64,000 bases of DNA from an uncultured Prevotellaceae bacterium (GTDB taxonomy: Bacteria; Bacteroidota; Bacteroidia; Bacteroidales; Bacteroidaceae). Numbering within the stretch: position 1 is the stretch's first letter; each line of letters starts with the position of its first letter. Both the position numbers and the translations under genes were made by a program. The notes below the pieces were generated by a model. The model saw only the letters and a program-made list of their open reading frames with translations, did not search any database and was not told the origin of the DNA. Below are positions 1 through 9,513 of the stretch, piece after piece. The stretch is taken from assembly GCA_902799765.1 (NCBI GenBank), contig CADCBZ010000049.1, positions 1 through 64,000 on the forward strand. Reading direction: 5' to 3'.

Positions 1-2160
1 GGCACCAGTCAGAGCCAGACGTACATCCTCAACGTGGGTCTCCTTGTCGAGGGTCACCACATAGTTACGACCACCAGTGAAGTCGATGCTCTGGCTCAGG
101 CCGCGAACGGCGAATGAGATACAGAACAGGATGGCTGCTACACCCCAGATAGTGAAGGTCTTCTTATATGAGCCCATGAAGTTGAACTTGGCGTTCTGCA
201 TCAGGTTCTTAGAGTAGCCTGTCACGAAGGTCAGGTTCGTCCACTTATCCTTAGAGAGCATGTAGTCGTAAACGACACGTGTCATGAACACAGCGGTGAA
301 GAACGATACGAGGATACCGATGATCCAGGTGGTTGCGAAGCCCTTCACAGGACCTGTACCGAAGTAGAGCAGGATGATACCTGTGATCAGAGAGGTGAAG
401 TTTGAGTCGAAGATAGCGCTGAAGGCGTTAGAGTAACCCTTGTTCAGAGCTTCCTTGACGGAGAGACCCTTCTTCAGCTCTTCCTTGATACGCTCATAGA
501 TCAGCACGTTGGCATCCACAGCGGTACCCAGTGTCAGTACGATACCGGCGATACCAGGCATCGTCAGAGCGGCCTGGAAAGAGGTGAGGATACCCAGTGT
601 GAAGAACAAGTTGAACAGCAGGGCGATATCTGAGAGGATACCAGGAACGAAACCATACAGCATGATCATGTAGATCATCAGCAGTACGAAGGCTACGATG
701 AATGAGATGACACCCTGCTTGATGGACTGGGCACCCAGTGACGGACCTACAACCTCTTCCTGTACGATACGGGTAGGAGCCGGCATCTTACCAGAGTTCA
801 GTGTGTTTGCCAAGTCCTTGGTGTCCTCGATGGTGAAGTTACCAGTGATCTGAGAGTTACCACCGTCGATCTGAGTCAGGATACGGGGAGCAGAATAGAC
901 AGCATCGTCAAGCACGATGGCTACAGCCTTACCGATGTTCTGCTTGGTGATCTGGCTCCAGCGGCGGGCACCGTCAGAGTTCATCTGCATAGATACAGAG
1001 GGGTGACCCATCTGATCGAAGTCGTCCTTGGCGTTGGTGATGACATCACCCTCGAGCTCATAGATGTCACCCTTGGCCTGACCGCCGAAGTCCTCTGCCT
1101 TAGCACCCCAGCGGAGCTTCAGCTCTGAAGGGAAGATCTGACGGGCGAGGTCAGAGTAGATGATCTTATTGATCTCAGCGGTATCACGAGCGTTGGCATA
1201 ACCTACGACAGCGAGGGTGTTACCCTGAGTGGGCTGGAAGATAGAGAACAGCGGGTTCTGCTTCTTGGCAGCCTCGAGTGCTTTGTTATCAGCCTTGGCG
1301 TCTTTCTTAGCCAACTTGGCAGCCAGGTCGCTTGCAGCAGCCTTGGTGGTGTCAACAGCGGTGGTGTCAGCAGCAACGGCAGTTGTGTCAACTGCAGCGC
1401 CGCCCTGGGCAGCATAACGCTGGTTCAACTGAGCCAGCAGTGGGGTGACCTCCTGTGAGTTGTAGGTCTCCCAGAACTCAAGGTTAGCACTTCCCTGGAG
1501 GAGTTTACGAACACGCTCAGGCTCCTTGATACCAGGCATCTCCACCATGATACGGCCACTCTGACCCTCGAGCTTCTGGATGTTCGGCTGAACAACGCCG
1601 AACTTGTCGATACGGTTACGGACTACGTTGAATGAGTTGTCAACGGCACTCTGCACCTCTGCACGGATGGCAGCCTCTACCTCTGAGTCAGAGCTCTGGG
1701 TGCTTACCTTGCCCTTCATCTGCTGAGTAGCAAAGATGGCAGCGAGGGGACGACCGTTTGAATTCTGTTTCCAATACTTCACGAACAGAGAGATGAAGTC
1801 GTTCTGACTGGTCTCCTCTTCCTTCTTGGCTTCTTCCATTGACTTCTTGTAGGCTGCATCAGTCTTGTGGTCGGCGAGTACATCGACGACATCAGGTACT
1901 GAAACCTCAAGAATCACGTTCATACCGCCTTTCAGGTCAAGACCCAGGCCAATTTCCATCTCACGGCACTGCTTCAGCGAGTAGATGCCCATATACACCT
2001 TCTCGTTGTTGATTGAGTCGAGGTACTCCGCACCAGCCTGCTCACCCATAGCAGCAGCCTTACTCTCGTAATGGCGTGTTACGAATGAGAAGGAAAGGTA
2101 GAAGCAGCACACGAGAATCAGAAGCACTGCGATAAACTTTACAATTCCTTTGTTTTGCAT
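1..2160 (-). CDS. secDF: SecD-SecF fusion, Sec translocon accessory subunit (3' end outside window)
   Basis: Open frame of 720 codons from the ATG at 2160 to the window edge without a stop, so the C-terminus is missing. The protein would use the proton motive force to help SecYEG pull exported proteins across the inner membrane. The translation starts MQNKGIVKFIAVLLILVCC (first membrane segment), then shows GLDLKGGMNVILEV typical of SecD, the long periplasmic P1 region, and the SecD membrane core with GTAVDANVLIYERIKEE. It continues into a second RND-like half beginning with a membrane segment and IDFTGGRNYVV, the SecF signature, so SecD and SecF are fused as is usual in Bacteroidetes. An Ala/Asp/Thr-rich stretch lies at about residues 250-300 in the periplasmic region. 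An upstream -7 box supports this start. Confidence 0.95.
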   Translation of the reverse strand, partial: MQNKGIVKFIAVLLILVCCFYLSFSFVTRHYESKAAAMGEQAGAEYLDSINNEKVYMGIYSLKQCREMEIGLGLDLKGGMNVILEVSVPDVVDVLADHKTDAAYKKSMEEAKKEEETSQNDFISLFVKYWKQNSNGRPLAAIFATQQMKGKVSTQSSDSEVEAAIRAEVQSAVDNSFNVVRNRIDKFGVVQPNIQKLEGQSGRIMVEMPGIKEPERVRKLLQGSANLEFWETYNSQEVTPLLAQLNQRYAAQGGAAVDTTAVAADTTAVDTTKAAASDLAAKLAKKDAKADNKALEAAKKQNPLFSIFQPTQGNTLAVVGYANARDTAEINKIIYSDLARQIFPSELKLRWGAKAEDFGGQAKGDIYELEGDVITNAKDDFDQMGHPSVSMQMNSDGARRWSQITKQNIGKAVAIVLDDAVYSAPRILTQIDGGNSQITGNFTIEDTKDLANTLNSGKMPAPTRIVQEEVVGPSLGAQSIKQGVISFIVAFVLLMIYMIMLYGFVPGILSDIALLFNLFFTLGILTSFQAALTMPGIAGIVLTLGTAVDANVLIYERIKEELKKGLSVKEALNKGYSNAFSAIFDSNFTSLITGIILLYFGTGPVKGFATTWIIGILVSFFTAVFMTRVVYDYMLSKDKWTNLTFVTGYSKNLMQNAKFNFMGSYKKTFTIWGVAAILFCISFAVRGLSQSIDFTGGRNYVVTLDKETHVEDVRLALTGA

Positions 2161-2218
2161 TTTGATTTTTGATGTTATTTATTATTTATATATTCTGTTC
2201 GCGTACAATTTTAGCGTG

Positions 2219-2226
2219 CAAATATA
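2219..2226 (-). promoter_or_regulatory. Bacteroidetes -7 box for secDF
   Basis: The minus strand reads TATATTTG, matching TAnnTTTG, about 58 nt upstream of the secDF ATG. No clear -33 TTTG was seen. Confidence 0.6.
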
Positions 2227-2275
2227 GACATTTTTTTAGACAGGAAAAAATTTATAGCCGATTTTCGTTCTTTTT

Positions 2276-3370
2276 TTAAGGTTTATGCGCAAATTTTAGC
2301 CTGCAGATGATAGGATAATGGTCACTGGCATCCATTTTGTTGTCAATTTCGCAATTGTACGGTTCAAATGCATCAGAGCACATGATGTGGTCGATGCGGA
2401 CGAAAAATCCTTTCTGATTATATGACAAACCGAGCCCGCGACCTGTCTCCACGAAACAGTCTGTTAGTCCCTTGGCGATCGTTCGGCGGGCATAGGAAAT
2501 GGGGTTGTCGTTGAAGTCGCCGCACACGATGATGGGGTATTGGCGATGGGCTTCGATATAGGCATGGACGGCATCAGCCTCTTTCGAGCGTTTGGCCGTA
2601 TATTTGCCTAATTTCTCCATCAGGAAGGCGGTCTCAGCCCTTGCTGTATCTTTTTTCATCTTCCCTTTCAACAGTCGTTTATAGTTGTCGCGATCCTCTA
2701 TAGAAAGATGAGTACCCTCCAAGTGGTTGTTGATCACAAGTAGGGTGTCGCCATCCATGTCTAAATAATAGGCCACCGATCCGTTGGCAGACGACTCATA
2801 AGGGATGCGCTCTTTCTTGAGAATGGGGAATCGGGTGTGGATGCCCACGCCGTTTGTACCAAGGTTACTTTTACGGAAGATCGTAGTGTCGTTATAAGGA
2901 AAGACCTTCTGGTATCTCTGAAACACAAACCTACGCCAAGTGTCAACATCCTCTTGCAGGCATACGATATCAGGCTCCTGCCGTTTCAAATAGTTAAAGA
3001 CGGTGTCGAAGCCTTGCTCGTATTTGTAGTTGCCGCCATATTGGCACACGTTGTAGGAGATGAGCTTAATGGTACCCTCAGGCACTTCCTGTGTCGTGTT
3101 GAGGGGCATATAGGTACAGATAGGTGAAAAGACGAGTATATAGCCCAGGATGGGGATCCACAATCTTCTCCACTTGAAAGTGAGCCAGAAGAATACGAAA
3201 AGCAGGTTGGCAAACAGGAAAAACGGGAAGAGCATGCCGAGATTCGAGAGCATCGGATGTTCTGTCGGCTGGATATGGTCGGCATAGCCGGATGCTAGCA
3301 TCAGCAGTACAGTGGCCACATTAGCCCCTGCAATGATGTTGATCGTGAAAGCCTTGAGTTGTTTGATCAT
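2276..3370 (-). CDS. Membrane-anchored endonuclease/exonuclease/phosphatase (EEP) family protein
   Basis: 364 residues. Three hydrophobic segments lie in the first ~105 residues, followed by an EEP/DNase I-like hydrolase domain. Visible metal and catalytic motifs are ISYNVCQYGG, DIVCLQED, NNHLEG, CGDFNDNP, RIDHIMCSD and ASDHYPI, in the order expected for the family. The true substrate (phosphoinositide-like lipid, nucleic acid or other phosphodiester) cannot be read from sequence. The ATG overlaps the stop of the upstream rhomboid gene as ATGA, so the two are translationally coupled in one minus-strand operon, a pairing often seen in Bacteroidales. Confidence 0.9.
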   Translation of the reverse strand: MIKQLKAFTINIIAGANVATVLLMLASGYADHIQPTEHPMLSNLGMLFPFFLFANLLFVFFWLTFKWRRLWIPILGYILVFSPICTYMPLNTTQEVPEGTIKLISYNVCQYGGNYKYEQGFDTVFNYLKRQEPDIVCLQEDVDTWRRFVFQRYQKVFPYNDTTIFRKSNLGTNGVGIHTRFPILKKERIPYESSANGSVAYYLDMDGDTLLVINNHLEGTHLSIEDRDNYKRLLKGKMKKDTARAETAFLMEKLGKYTAKRSKEADAVHAYIEAHRQYPIIVCGDFNDNPISYARRTIAKGLTDCFVETGRGLGLSYNQKGFFVRIDHIMCSDAFEPYNCEIDNKMDASDHYPIICRLKFAHKP

Positions 3371-4308
3371 CGTTGGTTGCTGGCGTCGAAGAGCTTTTTC
3401 TTTTCCTCCTTCGTTAAGCTGTCATAGCCACTCTTGCGGATCTTGTCGAGAATGGCGTCAATCTCTTCCTGGTTCTGCTTTTTGCGGGCATTATAATTCA
3501 TGTCGTCTTCCTTTGAACCGCCTCGTTCTGCATGCATATTCGGGTTGGTGGAACGTCCGCTCTGCTGCTGGCGCTGTTCAAAGTTACGCTTCAGATTCTC
3601 AAAGAACTGCTGACCTCTGCCTCGGTCGAAGCTGGCATCAGGATGACGGTTCCAATAGCGTATCATCAGATAGCCGAAGAGCATACCGCCCAGGTGAGCC
3701 GTATGGGCTACACCATCGCCGGAAGAACCGAGTGCCGAGAAGAACTCGATGGCCACATAACCCAGCACAAACCATTTCGCCTTGATGGGGAAGGGGAAGG
3801 GGATGATGAACAACCGCTCGTTGGGGAAGGTCATACCAAAGGCCAGGATTACAGCATAGACGGCACCTGAGGCACCGATGGTAGTCCACGCATTCAGGGC
3901 AGAAGCGTACTGGGCACCATAGGTCAGGACGGATCCGAACGTGGCACCAGGCACCTGCTCCACAATCGTCATGTAGAAAGAGCCAAATTGGGCAATTTCC
4001 TGAAGTAATCCTGCTCCGATGCCACAAGTGATGTAATAAAAAAGGAATTTCTTCGGGCCCCATACATTTTCTATGACACAGCCAAACATCCAAAGGCCAA
4101 ACATGTTACTGAGAATATGCATAAAACTTGCATGTAGGAACAGGTAGGTTACCAGTTGGTACAGATGGAAGTTGCTGGCCATAAAGAAATGAAGACCTCC
4201 TATGTCTGCGAGGTCTATACCACGCAACTGGAATACATAGGTGGCAATGAATGCGATCAAGTTTATGATCAGCAGGTTTTTGGTGACTGTAGGTATGCGG
4301 AACATCAT
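3367..4308 (-). CDS. Rhomboid family intramembrane serine protease
   Basis: 313 residues. About six membrane helices are followed by a charged cytosolic tail (from ~residue 225) rich in Arg, Gln, Asp and Lys. The catalytic serine sits in TIGASGAVYAVILAF (GxSG motif) and the catalytic histidine in VAHTAHLGGMLFGYL. It cleaves transmembrane segments of membrane proteins inside the bilayer. Two adjacent ATGs (4308 and 4305) are possible starts. It is the first gene of an operon with the EEP protein and diverges from the HU gene. Confidence 0.93.
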   Translation of the reverse strand: MMFRIPTVTKNLLIINLIAFIATYVFQLRGIDLADIGGLHFFMASNFHLYQLVTYLFLHASFMHILSNMFGLWMFGCVIENVWGPKKFLFYYITCGIGAGLLQEIAQFGSFYMTIVEQVPGATFGSVLTYGAQYASALNAWTTIGASGAVYAVILAFGMTFPNERLFIIPFPFPIKAKWFVLGYVAIEFFSALGSSGDGVAHTAHLGGMLFGYLMIRYWNRHPDASFDRGRGQQFFENLKRNFEQRQQQSGRSTNPNMHAERGGSKEDDMNYNARKKQNQEEIDAILDKIRKSGYDSLTKEEKKKLFDASNQR

Positions 4309-4368
4309 CGTTATTTCTCCTCGTTCTGATTACTGAATGAAAAAATCTATCTTTTTCTGTTTTGGGTG

Positions 4369-4376
4369 CAAAATTA
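4369..4376 (-). promoter_or_regulatory. -7 box for the rhomboid/EEP operon
   Basis: The minus strand reads TAATTTTG (TAnnTTTG), about 60 nt upstream of the rhomboid start. The region between it and the divergent HU promoter is very AT-rich with poly-T tracts. Confidence 0.6.
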
Positions 4377-4457
4377 CTAAAAATATCTTGTTTTTGAGCC
4401 CAAATACACCCAAATCCTATTTTTTTTTATTAAAAAAGTAATTTTTACTCTTTTTTT

Positions 4458-4489
4458 TTTGTTTGAATCAAGACTTTCTATTATATTTG
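4458..4489 (+). promoter_or_regulatory. Promoter of the HU gene
   Basis: TTTG at 4458-4461 and TATATTTG at 4482-4489 are separated by 20 nt, a full Bacteroidetes -33/-7 arrangement. The leader to the ATG is about 55 nt. Confidence 0.7.
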
Positions 4490-4551
4490 CGCAAGAATTC
4501 AAACTGAACCGTAGTTATTACTATTAAATATTCATTAAAATTAAAAGCATT

Positions 4552-4821
4552 ATGAACAAAACAGAATTGGTAGAGAAGATCGCAGCAGGTGCTGGTCTCT
4601 CAAAGGCAGATGCCAAAAAGGCTCTTGACGCAACAGTTGCAGCTATTAAGGACGCTCTCGTAAAGGGTGACAAGGTGTCTCTCATCGGTTTCGGTACATT
4701 CAGCGTAAACGAGCGCCCCGCTCGTGAGGGTATCAATCCCGCTACAAAGCAGAAGATTAAGATCGCTGCTAAGAAGGTTGCTAAGTTCAAGGCTGGCGCT
4801 GAGCTCGCTGATGCTCTCTAA
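4552..4821 (+). CDS. hup: HU family DNA-binding protein
   Basis: 89 residues, the standard HU length. It begins MNKTELVEKIAAGAGLSKAD, has the conserved GFGTFSVNERPAREGINPAT arm that inserts into the minor groove, and a lysine-rich end. It is a nucleoid-associated protein that bends and compacts DNA. A strong promoter precedes it and a strong terminator follows. Codon choice is very biased (GCT, CTC, AAG), as in highly expressed genes. Confidence 0.97.
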   Translation: MNKTELVEKIAAGAGLSKADAKKALDATVAAIKDALVKGDKVSLIGFGTFSVNERPAREGINPATKQKIKIAAKKVAKFKAGAELADAL

Positions 4822-4846
4822 ACCTGATATTGTAAATAAAAATTTA

Positions 4847-4872
4847 GGGGTTCCAATTGGAACCCCTTTTTT
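4847..4872 (+). terminator. Rho-independent terminator after hup
   Basis: A perfect 20-nt palindrome (GGGGTTCC/GGAACCCC arms around AATT) is followed by six T. It sits between the convergent hup and SDR genes. Confidence 0.9.
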
Positions 4873-4885
4873 GTCTGCCCTCTAA

Positions 4886-5683
4886 TTATTTGGGCTGTTT
4901 GCCGATGTAAGCCAGGATACCTCCATCGACATAGAGTATATGACCATTCACTGCGTCGGAGGCATGAGAAGCCAGGAACACAGCGGGACCACCGAGTTCT
5001 GCAGGATCGAGCCAACGGCCTGCGGGTGTCTTGGCGCAGATGAATGAATCAAACGGATGACGGCTACCGTCTGGCTGACGCTCACGGAGAGGAGCGGTCT
5101 GTGGAGTGGCGATGTAACCTGGACCAATAGCGTTACACTGGATGTTATACTCACCATATTCAGAACAGATGTTACGGGTGAGCATCTTCAGACCACCCTT
5201 GGCAGCTGCGTAAGCAGATACGGTCTCGCGACCCAGCTCTGACATCATGGAACAGATGTTGATGATCTTGCCTTCACGACGCTCTATCATCTCAGGGATA
5301 ACTGCCTTTGTCATGATGAACGGACCAACCAGGTCGATATCAATCACCTGTTGGAACTCTTCACGTGACATTTCATGCATGGGAATGCGCTTGATGATGC
5401 CGGCATTGTTTACCAAGATGTCGATATGGCCCAACTCCTTACGGATGTCAGCTACCATTTTCTGCACATCGACCTCGTTAGTGACATCACAGATGTAACC
5501 ATGTGCCTTGATGCCCTTGGCCTCGTATTCAGCCAGAGCCTTGTCCATGTGTTCCTGTCCACGACAGTTAAAAGCGATCTCCGCACCAGCGTTTGCCAAG
5601 GCTTCTGCCATTGCAAAGCCAATACCATAAGCAGCACCTGTTACAAGCGCCACTTTTCCCTCTAATGAAAATAGATTTGTCAT
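4886..5683 (-). CDS. SDR oxidoreductase, gluconate 5-dehydrogenase / KduD-like
   Basis: 265 residues, classical short-chain dehydrogenase. TGAAYGIG (NAD(P)-binding glycine loop), ILVNNAG and the catalytic YAAAK are all present. Overall it resembles the gluconate 5-dehydrogenase/2-dehydro-3-deoxy-D-gluconate 5-dehydrogenase group that interconverts keto-sugar acids. A KDG kinase and a pectinesterase elsewhere in the window fit a role in uronate breakdown, but substrate choice is inference. The start lies only 33 nt downstream of tRNA-Gln on the same strand. Confidence 0.85.
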   Translation of the reverse strand: MTNLFSLEGKVALVTGAAYGIGFAMAEALANAGAEIAFNCRGQEHMDKALAEYEAKGIKAHGYICDVTNEVDVQKMVADIRKELGHIDILVNNAGIIKRIPMHEMSREEFQQVIDIDLVGPFIMTKAVIPEMIERREGKIINICSMMSELGRETVSAYAAAKGGLKMLTRNICSEYGEYNIQCNAIGPGYIATPQTAPLRERQPDGSRHPFDSFICAKTPAGRWLDPAELGGPAVFLASHASDAVNGHILYVDGGILAYIGKQPK

Positions 5684-5716
5684 AATTCGTTTGTTTTAGA
5701 AATTGTTTTTTAGTAG

Positions 5717-5787
5717 TTGGACGACTCGGATTCGAACCGGGAATGACAGAACCAAAACCTGTAGTGTTACCATTACACCATCGTCCA
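5717..5787 (-). tRNA. tRNA-Gln (UUG)
   Basis: Cloverleaf read on the minus strand: acceptor TGGACGA pairs with TCGTCCA, the D-arm is GTGT/ACAC, the anticodon stem ACAGG/TCTGT encloses loop TTTTGGT (anticodon TTG), and the T-loop is TTCGAAT. The discriminator is A and CCA is not encoded. One C-A mismatch lies in the T stem. Its 5' end overlaps the last codons of the tyrS reading frame. Confidence 0.93.
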
Positions 5788-5807
5788 ATAATCAATAAAT
5801 GCGGTTG

Positions 5808-5815
5808 CAAAGGTA
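5808..5815 (-). promoter_or_regulatory. -7 box for tRNA-Gln inside the tyrS frame
   Basis: The minus strand reads TACCTTTG, ending 20 nt before the tRNA 5' end. It lies inside the C-terminal extension of the tyrS frame. Confidence 0.6.
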
Positions 5816-5846
5816 GTGAAAATTTGGCAATTCGCCAAATTTTCAC
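5816..5846 (-). repeat. Perfect 13-bp inverted repeat at the tyrS 3' end
   Basis: GTGAAAATTTGGC (5816-5828) and GCCAAATTTTCAC (5834-5846) are perfect complements around a 5-nt loop. This would be a strong hairpin at the tyrS 3' end, but without a clear T-run. It may be a terminator or processing stem between tyrS and tRNA-Gln. Confidence 0.8.
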
Positions 5847-6733
5847 TCAGCAAGTAATAGTTCTTCTTGCCTTTTTGGGCCAACAAATACTTGCCGTCGA
5901 TCAGATCCTCAGCAGTGATGGGACGGTTTTGGTCGGCAATCTTCTCCTTGTTCAGAGAGACACCGCCACCCTGTACCATCTTACGCATTTCACCCTTTGA
6001 AGGGAACACGGGAGCTACAGTGGTAAACAGTTCAATAGCGGGCTGACCTAACTGGTCCTTTGAGATTTCGAACTGGGGCACACCGTCGAATACGTCGAGG
6101 AACGTCTGCTCATCCAGCTTCTCCAGTCCCTCCTTGGTAGCTTTACCAAAGAGCAGGTTAGAGGCTTCGATAGCAGCATCGAGGGCCTCACGGGAGTGAA
6201 CCAATACGGTTACCTCTTCTGCCAAGCGCTTCTGCAGTACACGACGACCTGGATCCTGCTTGTGCTCTTCAATGAGCGCATCGATTACATCCTTCTCCAA
6301 TGAGGTGAAGATCTTGATATAGCGTTCTGCATCGTCGTCGCTCACATTCAGCCAGAACTGATAGAACTTATACGGTGTGGTACGTGCTGGGTCGAGCCAG
6401 ATGTTTCCGCTCTCGGTTTTACCGAACTTCTTACCGTCGCTCTTCGTGATCAGCGGACAAGTCAGAGCGAAAGTCTCCACTTCGTTGCCAAGGGTGCGAC
6501 GAATCAGCTCCGTACCTGTAGTCATGTTACCCCACTGGTCGTTACCACCCAACTGCAGTTTCACACCATAGTGCTGGTAGAGATACAAGAAGTCGTAACC
6601 CTGCAACAGCTGGTAGGTGAACTCTGTGAATGAGAGACCGTCGCGAGCTGTACCGTTCAGACGTTGCTGCACACTCTCCTTAGCCATCATATAGTTGACG
6701 GTGATATGCTTACCAACCTCTCGTGCGAAGTCA

Positions 6734-7078
<345 letters not shown>

Positions 7079-7100
7079 TTAAATCTTAATTCTTATATTT

Positions 7101-7331
7101 TTAAGGAACGGGGTCGTAGCCACTACCGCCCCAGGGGTTACATCTTAATATCCGCCAGATGGCCAGTCCGAGTCCTTTGATGGGGCCGTGTTTCAAGATG
7201 GCCTGCTTGGCATATTCGCTACATGTCGGCGTAAAGCGGCATGAGGGGCCTAAGAGTGGAGAGATCGCCAATTGGTAGAAGCGGATCGGCAGAATCAGAA
7301 GCTTGGCGATAAAGTGCGATAACCATCTCAT
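7101..7331 (-). CDS. yidD: Membrane protein insertion efficiency factor YidD
   Basis: 76 residues. It contains the family core [20 protein letters not shown] and the ending [14 protein letters not shown]. It assists YidC-dependent membrane protein insertion. Its ATG overlaps the rnpA stop (ATGA), the usual rnpA-yidD coupling. Confidence 0.96.
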   Translation of the reverse strand: MRWLSHFIAKLLILPIRFYQLAISPLLGPSCRFTPTCSEYAKQAILKHGPIKGLGLAIWRILRCNPWGGSGYDPVP

Positions 7332-7714
7332 ATCTGTTGGGCGATTTTCTGTAGGAGTTTGCTCACTCGTCGTTCTACCTCTGCAGAGACATAGTGCCTG
7401 TCGGATAACCAGATGAATGCTACAAGTAATTGCCTGTCGGCTATTAAATGCTCGTAGATGGTCTCTTTATGGCGTCTGAATGACTCGCGGACTTGGCGTT
7501 TCACCCGATTCCTGTCAACGGCATGTTTGAATCGTTTTTTAGGAACACTGATGAGCACCTGGACTGAGGCACCACCTTGTGGCCTATCGATGGGCAGATA
7601 TACTGCTTTGAGAGGGAATGCCGTCACCGCCTGACTGTCACCCTTCTCAAAGAGCGTTTCCATCAGCTTCTTGCTGACGATGCGCTCCTTCTTGCTAAAC
7701 GTAGGAGCCACCAT
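7328..7714 (-). CDS. rnpA: Ribonuclease P protein component
   Basis: 128 residues. It has the RnpA signature in [20 protein letters not shown] (RNR core) and the preceding [11 protein letters not shown]. It is the protein cofactor for 5' maturation of tRNAs. It lies in the operon hemD-rnpA-yidD-tyrS. In this genome rnpA is not beside rpmH, which sits at 62.0 kb. Confidence 0.95.
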   Translation of the reverse strand: MVAPTFSKKERIVSKKLMETLFEKGDSQAVTAFPLKAVYLPIDRPQGGASVQVLISVPKKRFKHAVDRNRVKRQVRESFRRHKETIYEHLIADRQLLVAFIWLSDRHYVSAEVERRVSKLLQKIAQQI

Positions 7715-7728
7715 CTTGTACTTGCTGT

Positions 7729-8478
7729 TTAGCCTTGCTTCTCGATCAGGTAGTGTTGCAGGGCACCCGTCATAGAAGGATATTTCTCTGAAGGCGCTTC
7801 AATGTCGAGTCTCAATCCTGCTTCCTTGGCTGCCTTCGCTGTGGTAGGACCAAAAGTGGCGATAGCGATCTTTCCCTGTTTGAAGTTGGGGAAGTTCTTT
7901 GTCAGCGACTCAATTCCTGCAGGACTGAAGAATATCAGCATGTCATAGTCGAAGTTCTTCACCTCTTCTTCTGAGAAGTCATTGCTGACGGTCTTGTACA
8001 TCACGCACTCCCTGTGAGTCAACTTCTTTGAGTCAAGCAGGTTAGCCAGGCTGTCGTTATGTACGTCGCTCATTGGCACCAGATACTTTTCTGTCTTGTG
8101 TTTCACCATCGTAGGAACGAGGTCATCTATACGTCCTGTTTCTCCAAAGAACACCTTACGCTTACGGTACTGCACATACTTTTGGATATAGAGGGCAATG
8201 GTTTCTGTCACGCAGAAGTACTTCATGTCCTCTGGGATGGTCACTCTCAGTTCCTTGGTCATATTGAAGAAGTGGTCGATGGCATGACGTGAGGTGAAAA
8301 CGATGGCTGTATAATCCAGGATGCTCACCTTTTGTGCACGGAATTCCTTAGAGGTGATAGCCTCTACCTTAATAAAGGGTCGGAATACTAATTCAACGCC
8401 AAATCTGTTCGCAATATCGAAATACGGCGACTTCTCACTGCTTGGCTTAGGCTGTGAAACCAGAATCTTCTTGATCAT
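7729..8478 (-). CDS. hemD: Uroporphyrinogen-III synthase
   Basis: 249 residues, matching the divergent Bacteroidetes HemD form: ILVSQPKPSSEKSPYFDIAN at the N-terminus, VFTSRHAIDHFF, and IFFSPAGIESLTKNFPNF with IATFGPTTAKAAKEAGLRLD near the C-terminus. It closes hydroxymethylbilane to uroporphyrinogen III in tetrapyrrole synthesis. HemD proteins are poorly conserved, so the call rests on these motifs and the neighbourhood of DUF4271 and rnpA. Confidence 0.88.
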   Translation of the reverse strand: MIKKILVSQPKPSSEKSPYFDIANRFGVELVFRPFIKVEAITSKEFRAQKVSILDYTAIVFTSRHAIDHFFNMTKELRVTIPEDMKYFCVTETIALYIQKYVQYRKRKVFFGETGRIDDLVPTMVKHKTEKYLVPMSDVHNDSLANLLDSKKLTHRECVMYKTVSNDFSEEEVKNFDYDMLIFFSPAGIESLTKNFPNFKQGKIAIATFGPTTAKAAKEAGLRLDIEAPSEKYPSMTGALQHYLIEKQG

Positions 8479-8484
8479 TGTGTC

Positions 8485-9510
8485 CTAAAAATTTATTTTC
8501 AAAATATCCACGATTACCGATAATCCGCCCCAAAGCGATATTAAAGGTACCATTTCGAGGGCACAAAAGTACAAAATAATCTGCAGAAATAAATCATTTT
8601 GCTTAAAAAAGATGGTAAAACTCTTGTAAAAGGTTAATATTTTAACCAAAATGAGCACAAAGATGCAGTACCAAATGGCATTTTGTGCTGGAAGATGCTT
8701 AAAAGCCAGTAATGCTAATGCAGGGTATAGTAATAACCCCTCCAAAGAGGATAGGTACAGGAGTGATGTCAAGAATTTTTTATTTCTGCCACTATCGAAG
8801 AACAGATTATTCACCATCGAATAGAGTCCGAAGCGTAGTAGATAGTAACCTACAAATACTCCTAAGAAGATGCCCAATAACGCATATTCTGACGATGTTA
8901 CATAAGTTGTGGCCAGAAATTCTGTGGCATAGAGATAATAAAGCAAGGCATAGACGATGCAAGTGAGTCCAGTCAGCACGATCTGCATATAGATCTCACC
9001 ACTGGTCTCGGACAGTGACAGACTGTTCTGTGAGGGATGGATGAAATTCTTGGCCTGCCCCACAATGAAGTTTGACATCCTCGAAAACGCGAAGGCAATA
9101 AGTATGAAACCGAGGATTAACAGGCTGGTGACAAGATTGTCATTGGCATAGGAATAGGGCATGGGATCGCCTGCCATTCCGTAATAGTCCTGTGCACTGA
9201 GCTCTTCGTGGTAGAGGCTATCGTTCGAGAAAAAGTTCTCACGATAATACTGCTGGGGTAGGCTCACAGCCTTCAGGTCCTTGGGGATGCTCTCGCCTGG
9301 CAGATGCAGTGTGTCAGGTCGCTCACTATACCTGATTTCTCTGGGCTCCAGCCAGGCTTGTATGGCGGAGTCCTGCTGAGCGGGTGTAGCATCCTTAGGC
9401 AATAACCGCAGCACCTGATAAGGCGTCTGCGGTTTTGTCGGATGATCCTCCACGATGGCTTCAGGCACCGTGGCGTCAATTGTCGTTTGGATGCTGTCTC
9501 CTATGATCAT
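8485..9510 (-). CDS. DUF4271 multi-pass membrane protein
   Basis: 341 residues. An N-terminal soluble stretch of ~115 residues (Pro, Asp and Gln rich) is followed by about seven hydrophobic segments. It fits the DUF4271 family found beside hemD in Bacteroidales. No catalytic motif was recognised and the function is unknown. It lies 6 nt before hemD and 3 nt after metK, so it is co-transcribed. Confidence 0.8.
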   Translation of the reverse strand: MIIGDSIQTTIDATVPEAIVEDHPTKPQTPYQVLRLLPKDATPAQQDSAIQAWLEPREIRYSERPDTLHLPGESIPKDLKAVSLPQQYYRENFFSNDSLYHEELSAQDYYGMAGDPMPYSYANDNLVTSLLILGFILIAFAFSRMSNFIVGQAKNFIHPSQNSLSLSETSGEIYMQIVLTGLTCIVYALLYYLYATEFLATTYVTSSEYALLGIFLGVFVGYYLLRFGLYSMVNNLFFDSGRNKKFLTSLLYLSSLEGLLLYPALALLAFKHLPAQNAIWYCIFVLILVKILTFYKSFTIFFKQNDLFLQIILYFCALEMVPLISLWGGLSVIVDILKINF

Positions 9511-9513
9511 GGC

